Positions 1 to 4,158 of a stretch of DNA of 5,322 nt are shown piece after piece (the stretch's first letter is position 1; each line of letters begins with the position of its first letter). The stretch spans positions 1 to 5,322 of the forward strand of contig PWQB01000525.1 of assembly GCA_003556955.1 (NCBI GenBank), written 5' to 3'. A program made the translations under genes and the position numbers. The notes below the pieces were generated by a model. The model had not been told where the DNA came from, ran no database searches, and saw nothing but the letters and a program-made list of their open reading frames with translations. The stretch comes from Nostocaceae cyanobacterium CSSed10_463m (GTDB taxonomy: Bacteria; Cyanobacteriota; Cyanobacteriia; Cyanobacteriales; Nostocaceae).

Positions 1-41
1 TTAGGTACATCTAAAGGTTGAATTTGGGTGGTAGGATTCAC
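1..41 (-). CDS. 5' end of an unidentified gene, running off the left edge
   Basis: Thirteen complete codons are visible, starting with GTG at 41 and reading MNPTTQIQPLDVP before the window ends. The start is chosen because AGGAG (48-52) lies 6 nt upstream, a better Shine-Dalgarno match than most genes in this window have. The same frame stays open upstream across the gap and into trxA2, so a longer N-terminus (for example from GTG at 95) cannot be excluded, but no ribosome binding site supports it. The gene follows trxA2 on the same strand after 73 nt, and no terminator hairpin with a T-run is visible between them, so cotranscription is possible. Too little protein is seen to name a family. 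Confidence 0.55.
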   Translation of the reverse strand, partial: MNPTTQIQPLDVP

Positions 42-47
42 GCGATT

Positions 48-52
48 CTCCT
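48..52 (-). promoter_or_regulatory. Shine-Dalgarno of the left-edge gene
   Basis: The minus strand reads AGGAG, 6 nt before a GTG codon at 41. This site is the main reason for calling a partial gene here. Confidence 0.55.
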
Positions 53-114
53 GATAATTACGATATGAGACTTCACAGCACTCAACATTCAGCACAGTTA
101 CTGACTCTACGCTA

Positions 115-444
115 TTATTGTTGAATGTGCTGCCCTAAAGTTTGAGCTAAGGTAGTTTTTAGTACTGCACCCACGACGATATCAACCTGTCGTCCCCCCT
201 TAAATACCATTAGCGTGGGAATGCTCCGAATGCCGTAATGACTAGCAACAGTGGGGTTTTGATCTGTGTTCAATTTTACCACCTTTACCTGTCCTGCATA
301 TTCGCCAGCAACCTCATCTACAACTGGAGTCACCATCCGACAAGGACCACACCAAGGGGCCCAAAAGTCTACTAAAACGGGAATTTCACTTTCCAGGACT
401 TCTTGTTTAAATGTGGCTTCTGTGACATTTATAACGGATGACAT
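115..444 (-). CDS. trxA2: Thioredoxin TrxA2 (RexT-controlled type)
   Basis: Small cytosolic disulfide reductase of 109 residues, the usual length of a one-domain thioredoxin. The active site WCGPC is at residues 31-35, with the buried acidic residue D26 in VDFWAPW and the cis-proline P76 in SIPT; GG at 83-84 precedes the last strand. No signal peptide or membrane segment is present. C32 attacks the target disulfide and C35 resolves it; thioredoxin reductase then recycles the protein. The ATG at 444 has GGAGG 5 nt upstream. The gene is divergent from an ArsR-type gene with a vicinal cysteine pair. That arrangement matches trxA2-rexT of Anabaena PCC 7120, where trxA2 is repressed by RexT and induced by peroxide, and TrxA2 can reduce oxidised RexT. 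Thioredoxin function is certain; the A2 paralogue name rests on this neighbour. Confidence 0.95.
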   Translation of the reverse strand: MSSVINVTEATFKQEVLESEIPVLVDFWAPWCGPCRMVTPVVDEVAGEYAGQVKVVKLNTDQNPTVASHYGIRSIPTLMVFKGGRQVDIVVGAVLKTTLAQTLGQHIQQ

Positions 445-449
445 AATTG

Positions 450-454
450 CCTCC
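450..454 (-). promoter_or_regulatory. Shine-Dalgarno of trxA2
   Basis: The minus strand reads GGAGG 5 nt before the trxA2 ATG, a near-ideal ribosome binding site. The divergent rexT gene has none, so the two sides of this promoter region probably differ in translation strength. Confidence 0.7.
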
Positions 455-470
455 TGATTTAATTCAATTG

Positions 471-485
471 TTCGATTTTATCGAA
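471..485. promoter_or_regulatory. Candidate RexT operator (inverted repeat)
   Basis: Perfect 6-bp arms TTCGAT (471-476) and ATCGAA (480-485) flank a TTT spacer; two further pairs (468-469 with 487-488) extend the symmetry past one mismatch. The repeat lies midway in the 79-nt gap between the divergent trxA2 and rexT starts. ArsR-family dimers bind such symmetric sites and block promoters. On the minus strand the repeat contains TAAAAT (480 to 475), a possible -10 element of trxA2, although no good -35 lies 16-18 nt upstream. Bound repressor would then mask that promoter and could also affect rexT. The palindrome is seen directly; its role as the RexT site is inferred. Confidence 0.6.
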
Positions 486-511
486 TAAACAAAATATAGG
501 GCATTTAAAGC

Positions 512-517
512 GATAAT
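512..517 (+). promoter_or_regulatory. Possible -10 box of rexT (leaderless transcript)
   Basis: GATAAT differs from TATAAT at one base. It lies 6 nt before the rexT ATG at 524, so initiation at the normal distance would start on or next to the A of the start codon. This fits the lack of a Shine-Dalgarno sequence before rexT. No convincing -35 hexamer is present 16-18 nt upstream, so the call is weak. Confidence 0.25.
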
Positions 518-523
518 GCAATA

Positions 524-865
524 ATGAAATTTCTATATCATCCAGATCGAAAAGATATTTCCCTACCAGGAGTGCTGTATGCTTTGGGCGATCCCGTGCG
601 GCTAGAGATTGTCAGATTGCTATCCACTCAGGGAGAACAGTGTTGTGCTGGGTTTGATTTTGCGATCGCCAAGTCAACTATGTCAAATCACTTTAAAATT
701 TTACGAGAATCGGGAGTTGTATTAACTCGCAAAGAAGGTACACAACATATCAATAGATTACGGCGTGAAGATTTAGAAGAACTATTTCCAGGGTTACTGG
801 ATGCGGTATTACGTTCAGCACCACCATTGATGGTTTATCCACAATCAACAGTTAATAGTCGTTAG
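524..865 (+). CDS. rexT: RexT, ArsR-family redox-sensing repressor
   Basis: Winged helix-turn-helix repressor of 113 residues. DPVRLEIVRLL (23-33) is the typical ArsR second helix, STMSNHFKILRESGVV (51-66) is the recognition helix, and the wing follows with RKEGTQHINRL (69-79). The metal-site motif of ArsR/SmtB (ELCVCDL) is absent. In its place GEQCCAG carries C40 and C41, the only cysteines in the protein. In RexT of Anabaena PCC 7120 a peroxide-formed disulfide between these vicinal cysteines abolishes DNA binding. The published C40/C41 numbering agrees with the ATG at 524, which supports this start although no ribosome binding site is visible. It probably represses the divergent trxA2 gene and perhaps itself through the inverted repeat at 471-485, with TrxA2 restoring the reduced form. 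Confidence 0.92.
   Translation: MKFLYHPDRKDISLPGVLYALGDPVRLEIVRLLSTQGEQCCAGFDFAIAKSTMSNHFKILRESGVVLTRKEGTQHINRLRREDLEELFPGLLDAVLRSAPPLMVYPQSTVNSR
662..669. repeat. HIP1 octamer in rexT
   Basis: GCGATCGC, the highly iterated palindrome of many cyanobacterial genomes, encoding A47-I48-A49 of RexT just before the recognition helix. Confidence 0.9.
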
Positions 866-885
866 CCGGTGACATTTGCTTACCC

Positions 886-906
886 AATGACTAATGACTA
901 ATGACT
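886..906. repeat. Three tandem AATGACT heptamers (STRR type)
   Basis: AATGACT occurs three times without a mismatch (886-892, 893-899, 900-906). Short tandemly repeated heptamers of this kind are typical of Nostoc and Anabaena genomes. The array starts 20 nt past the rexT stop and overlaps the 3' end of the convergent kinase gene, giving its last residues (VISH) and its TAG stop at 891-893. Confidence 0.8.
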
Positions 907-2570
907 CCGTGTAGTGAATCAAGATTGCTGTTTTCTTGCATTAGGGGTATCTTCACCGTAAAAGTTGATCCTTTTTCTTTACCCAAACTGGCGGCAGAAA
1001 TCATCCCACCGTGGAGTTCGACTAAATGACGCACAATCGCCAAACCTAAACCCAATCCCCCATGCGATCGCGTTGTGGTACTATCCGCTTGTCGGAAACG
1101 ATCAAAAACTTGAGGTAAAAATTCTGGGTTAATGCCAACACCTGTATCAATCACTTGAATTTGAGCATAGGCAGATTTAGAAAAACGTAGGGGAGCCGAA
1201 TTGGCGGAAAGTTTAACTTCTCCCAGGGGAAATAACTCACCTTCTAGCTGTGATTCTATGACATGAGCTAACACTTCTACCTTTCCACCTTCAGGAGTGA
1301 ATTTAATGGCGTTAGTCAGTAAATTCCAAACAATTTGCTGTAAACGGGCTGGATCTCCACACACCGAATCTAGATCAGGGTCAAAAATAGTATTTAATTG
1401 AATATTCTTTGTCTCTGCTAGAGGTTGCACCGACTGTATAGCTGCCTCAACCACAGAAATTAGATTCACCACAGTTAAATGTAACCGTAACTCACCCCGA
1501 ATAATTCGTGATACATCTAAGATATCCTCAATCAGTTTCATTTGAGAGGTCGCATTGCGTTCAATGGCATCCAAAGCGCGAGCCGTAGCTTGTTCATCCA
1601 GTTTTTTCGCGCGGAGGATTTTTGACCAACCCAACATTGAAGTTAAAGGTGTGCGAAGTTCATGGGAAAGTACAGCTAGAAACTCATCTTTCATCCGGTT
1701 TGTGGCTTCGGCTTCTTGTCTGGCTGTCTGTTCTCGAATTACTTGGGCGCGAACTTCTTCAGCTTGCTTACGTTCAGTAATATCTTCTAAAGTGCCGACA
1801 TAACCGAGTAATTCATCTTGACTAGAAAACATGGGTGAAGAGCGAACCTGAACCCAAGATTGACACCCATCAGACTTTTGAAAGCGGTATTCTGCGGAAT
1901 ATTCTTTACCTTGAGCAATATAAGCAGACCAAGTAGCGATCGCTTCGGCTTGGTCTTGAGGATGCACACATTCTAGCCATTGCCTTTCTAAACTTTCTGC
2001 TAAAGTATAGCCACAAATTTCTTGATAGCAAGGATTCGTATATTTACAGTTTCCTTGTGTATCAGCTTCAAAAATCCCAATGGGTGAACAGCTACTTAAA
2101 GAGCGAAACCGTTCTTCACTTTGCTTTAATTCCGCATTCATAGCTGCCAGTTCCCCGGCTTGTCGCTGGACTGCCTGTGTTTTTTGAAACAGTTCCACAA
2201 ATACTGTAACTTTAGATAGCAAGATATTTGTATCTATGGGTTTGAGCAGATAATCCACAGCGCCCAGGGAATAACCTTTAAACAGCATTTGATCGCTCGT
2301 ACTAAAAGCCGTCAAAAAGATAATTGGAGTGTGGCGCGATCGCCCACGACTACGAATTAGGGTAGCAGTTTCAAAGCCATCAATCCCCGGCATTTGCACA
2401 TCCAGTAAAATTACTGCAAAATCTTGATGCAACAGACACCTGAAAGCTTCTTCTCCAGATGTGGCTTTGACTAAGTTTTGTCCTAGTCTTTCCAAAATGG
2501 CCTCTAGTGCCAATAAATTTTCCAGCTTATCGTCCACTAAAAGGATGTTTACTTTGGAATCCAGCTGCAT
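891..2570 (-). CDS. Hybrid sensor histidine kinase, REC-PAS-HisKA-HATPase
   Basis: Soluble protein of 559 residues with no membrane segment. Order: N-terminal receiver at about 7-122 (D13/D14 acidic pocket, D57 phosphoacceptor, T87, K110-P111), a charged linker helix (126-155), one PAS domain (about 152-267, ending GTLEDITERK), HisKA with H303 in LSHELRTPL, and HATPase with N-box NLLTNAIKF (416-424), DTGVGI (475-480), an F-box near 489-494 and GGLGLGLAI (504-512). The receiver probably takes phosphate from another kinase and modulates PAS/kinase output; the output partner is not in the window. The PAS ligand cannot be inferred. A loop of about 30 residues lengthens the ATPase domain between the N and G1 boxes (about 436-468). 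The ATG at 2570 lacks a Shine-Dalgarno sequence; cheB ends 127 nt upstream on the same strand. The C-terminus after IPL is unconserved and ends in repeat DNA. Confidence 0.95.
   Translation of the reverse strand: MQLDSKVNILLVDDKLENLLALEAILERLGQNLVKATSGEEAFRCLLHQDFAVILLDVQMPGIDGFETATLIRSRGRSRHTPIIFLTAFSTSDQMLFKGYSLGAVDYLLKPIDTNILLSKVTVFVELFQKTQAVQRQAGELAAMNAELKQSEERFRSLSSCSPIGIFEADTQGNCKYTNPCYQEICGYTLAESLERQWLECVHPQDQAEAIATWSAYIAQGKEYSAEYRFQKSDGCQSWVQVRSSPMFSSQDELLGYVGTLEDITERKQAEEVRAQVIREQTARQEAEATNRMKDEFLAVLSHELRTPLTSMLGWSKILRAKKLDEQATARALDAIERNATSQMKLIEDILDVSRIIRGELRLHLTVVNLISVVEAAIQSVQPLAETKNIQLNTIFDPDLDSVCGDPARLQQIVWNLLTNAIKFTPEGGKVEVLAHVIESQLEGELFPLGEVKLSANSAPLRFSKSAYAQIQVIDTGVGINPEFLPQVFDRFRQADSTTTRSHGGLGLGLAIVRHLVELHGGMISAASLGKEKGSTFTVKIPLMQENSNLDSLHGVISH
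1064..1071. repeat. HIP1 octamer in the kinase ATPase domain
   Basis: GCGATCGC, spanning codons 500-503 (TRSH), just before the G2 glycine box of the hybrid kinase. Confidence 0.9.
1936..1943. repeat. HIP1 octamer in the kinase PAS domain
   Basis: GCGATCGC, in frame with A210-I211-A212 of the hybrid kinase. Confidence 0.9.
2336..2343. repeat. HIP1 octamer in the kinase receiver domain
   Basis: GCGATCGC, spanning codons 76-79 (GRSR) in the surface loop before TPIIFLTA. Confidence 0.9.
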
Positions 2571-2697
2571 GAGTTTATTAGGGTTAAATGCTTGTTTGAA
2601 ATCCTGTTGAAAAGCGGATTGCTTGAATTATTACACAACAGACTTAAACTAGTGATTGGTTGACTCTTATTTTTGCCAAAACATGATGAATCGCGCT

Positions 2698-3270
2698 TTA
2701 GCGTTGTTTGTTAGGGCAAAGTTTAACCAGTAGAGGGGAAATTTCTGAAAGTGGCAAAATCTCATCTACTTTCACCGTTGATATTGCTGCTGCTGGCATA
2801 ATCGAGCTTTCTGCTGTAGCTGGGTCTTGTACAATAGTCATTCCTCCTCGTGCTTTGATTTTTTTTAAACCCTGTGTGCCATCTTGATTTGCCCCTGTCA
2901 ATATAACACCAATAGTTTGTTCTGCGTATATATCAGCCGCCGATTCAAATAGGACATCAATAGATGGTCTAGCATAAGAAACAGGCTCATCTGTAGACAG
3001 AGCAAAATAACCTGGTTCAATCAGTAGATGATAGTCTGGTGGAGCCAGATAAACCCTTCCTGGTAAGATTTCGTCTTTATCCTCAACCTCTTTAATCGGT
3101 AATAAGCAGTTTTCTTGTAATAGTACCTGAAAGGTGTTGCTGGAATTTTTATGCCGATGCTGTACAATAGCAATTGCCACAGGAAAATCTGCCGGTAAAT
3201 TTTCCAGAACTGTTTGCAGTGCCGATAATCCTCCTAATGAAGTACCAATAACTACAAATTCAAAAGACAC
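2698..3270 (-). CDS. cheB: CheB-type protein-glutamate methylesterase, catalytic domain only
   Basis: Protein of 190 residues covering just the CheB methylesterase domain; canonical CheB is about 350 residues because of an N-terminal receiver and linker. The catalytic triad, placed by comparison with enteric CheB, is S11 in GTSLGG, H38 in VQHRH and D130 in LTGANQDG. LAPPDYH (75-81) and YARPSIDVLF (99-108) are further family signatures. It would hydrolyse glutamyl methyl esters, and possibly deamidate glutamine, on a partner protein. The start is GTG at 3270: its G is also the last base of the cheR stop (TAGTG), and GGAGG lies 8 nt upstream inside cheR, so translational coupling is likely. Without a receiver it cannot be activated by its own phosphorylation; it may be constitutive or controlled by a partner in trans. 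Confidence 0.93.
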   Translation of the reverse strand: MSFEFVVIGTSLGGLSALQTVLENLPADFPVAIAIVQHRHKNSSNTFQVLLQENCLLPIKEVEDKDEILPGRVYLAPPDYHLLIEPGYFALSTDEPVSYARPSIDVLFESAADIYAEQTIGVILTGANQDGTQGLKKIKARGGMTIVQDPATAESSIMPAAAISTVKVDEILPLSEISPLLVKLCPNKQR

Positions 3271-4100
3271 TATTTTAGCCTCCGGTAAAGCTTTTCGCCA
3301 TAAGCTATTTCATGATAATATTGCTCATAGGAAGTAAACTTGAGCGATTCTTGGCGACCTAAACCTAAAACACCAAAGGCACACAGGCTATTATAAAATA
3401 ACTCATGTACTTGCTTTTGCAATATCTGATTAAAATATATTAAAACGTTTCTACAAAGAATAACATTAAATTCATTAAAAGAACTATCAGTAGCCAGATC
3501 ATGCTGGGCGAAAATCACGTTTTCTTTCAATGATGAGCGAAATACAGCATTGTCATAAGCTGCGGTATAATATTCTGAAAAAGAACGCTTACCCCCTGTT
3601 TTCAGGTAAAGTTGAGTATATTCCTGCATCCTTTTTAAAGGGAAAATCCCATTTTTAGCACTTTGTAGTACCTTTTCATTTGTATCGGTAGCATATATCC
3701 GACAACGGTGGTAAATTTCTTCTTCTTGTAGTAAAATGGCCATTGAATAGACTTCTTCCCCAGTGGAACAGCCGGCGTGCCAAATACGAATAAAAGGATA
3801 AGTGCGTAACCAGGGGATAACTTGTTTCCTAAAGGCTAGATAAAAACTAGGATCACGAAACATTGATGTGACGTTGACTGTCACACTTAATAAAAATTTG
3901 GCTAAACAGTTAGGTTCATGAAATATTCGCTCTTGTAATGCTGAAATATTACTTAAACCTTCCAATTGCATAAAGTTTTGAATCCGCCGTTTGAGTGAAG
4001 ATAAAGCATAATTACGGTAGTCATAACCGTAGTATTGATATATCCCCTCCAATAGCAATTTTATTTCAATCTCCTCTAAGCTCGGTTTAGGTCTATTCAT
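3270..4100 (-). CDS. cheR: CheR-type protein-glutamate O-methyltransferase
   Basis: Protein of 276 residues, normal for a stand-alone CheR. The N-terminal helical domain (about 10-75) includes YALSSLKRRI, and VTVNVTSMFRD (73-83) is the conserved link to the catalytic domain. The SAM site shows WHAGCSTGEEVYSMAI (107-122), an acidic residue in YATDTNEKVL (D139) and ILCRNVLIYF (214-223). It transfers methyl groups from S-adenosylmethionine to glutamate side chains. No tetratricopeptide or PAS extension is fused to it. The ATG at 4100 lies 58 nt after the upstream multi-receiver gene, has no clear Shine-Dalgarno sequence, and follows a short inverted repeat (4127-4148). The stop overlaps the cheB start by one base. 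With no receptor, CheA or CheW gene beside it, a chemotaxis role is not shown; the substrate may be the sensor encoded upstream. Confidence 0.95.
   Translation of the reverse strand: MNRPKPSLEEIEIKLLLEGIYQYYGYDYRNYALSSLKRRIQNFMQLEGLSNISALQERIFHEPNCLAKFLLSVTVNVTSMFRDPSFYLAFRKQVIPWLRTYPFIRIWHAGCSTGEEVYSMAILLQEEEIYHRCRIYATDTNEKVLQSAKNGIFPLKRMQEYTQLYLKTGGKRSFSEYYTAAYDNAVFRSSLKENVIFAQHDLATDSSFNEFNVILCRNVLIYFNQILQKQVHELFYNSLCAFGVLGLGRQESLKFTSYEQYYHEIAYGEKLYRRLK
3279..3283 (-). promoter_or_regulatory. Shine-Dalgarno of cheB inside the cheR end
   Basis: The minus strand reads GGAGG, 8 nt before the GTG at 3270. It supports the GTG start and reinitiation by ribosomes that finish cheR. Confidence 0.7.
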
Positions 4101-4126
4101 TTGGGACAGTTAATATATTATTATTG

Positions 4127-4148
4127 CCCACTTCTTGAAGAAGTTGGG
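4127..4148. other. Inverted repeat in the cheR leader
   Basis: On the plus strand, CCCACTTCTT (4127-4136) and AAGAAGT plus GGG (4138-4148) pair around a central G, with one bulged T at 4145. The RNA could form a stem of about 8 pairs with a 5-nt loop. It lies between the stop of the multi-receiver gene (4159) and the cheR start (4100). On the coding minus strand the bases after it are A/T-mixed (AATAATAATATATTAA) rather than a T-run, so it is not a standard intrinsic terminator. It could be a protein site, an RNA stability element or a partial attenuator. Confidence 0.4.
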
Positions 4149-4158
4149 GATCTTTGTA

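Noticed and set aside
74..97. Direct repeat CAGCAC (76-81 and 90-95) and a short CAGT/ACTG inverted repeat downstream of trxA2
   Set aside because: The arms are only 4-6 bp and no T-run follows, so there is no support for a terminator or a regulator site.
266..457. Plus-strand open frame antisense to trxA2
   Set aside because: It is fully explained by the thioredoxin gene on the other strand and shows no start signals or recognisable product.
524..865. Metal-sensing ArsR/SmtB repressor
   Set aside because: The metal-binding ELCVCDL motif is absent and the only cysteines are the adjacent C40-C41, which fit the redox sensor RexT instead.
1555..1803. Plus-strand open frame of 82 codons inside the hybrid kinase gene
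   Set aside because: It lies antisense to the conserved HisKA and linker region, has no recognisable domain and no ribosome binding site; it is a shadow of the kinase reading frame.
1787..1969. Minus-strand open frame of 60 codons in another frame of the PAS region
   Set aside because: It overlaps a strongly conserved coding frame on the same strand and its product resembles no known family.
2571..2697. Possible promoter for the hybrid kinase (minus-strand TTGGCA and TTGTGT as -35 boxes) and a weak AATCC/GGATT inverted repeat
   Set aside because: No acceptable -10 lies 16-18 nt after either hexamer, and the 5-bp arms are too short and have no T-run, so neither a promoter nor a terminator can be supported.
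3134..3337. Plus-strand open frame across the cheB-cheR junction
   Set aside because: It runs antisense to two well-supported genes and lacks any family resemblance.
2698..4100. Chemotaxis or phototaxis operon
   Set aside because: Only cheR and a receiver-less cheB are present; no receptor, CheA, CheW or stand-alone CheY gene is visible, so a motility role would be a guess from gene names.
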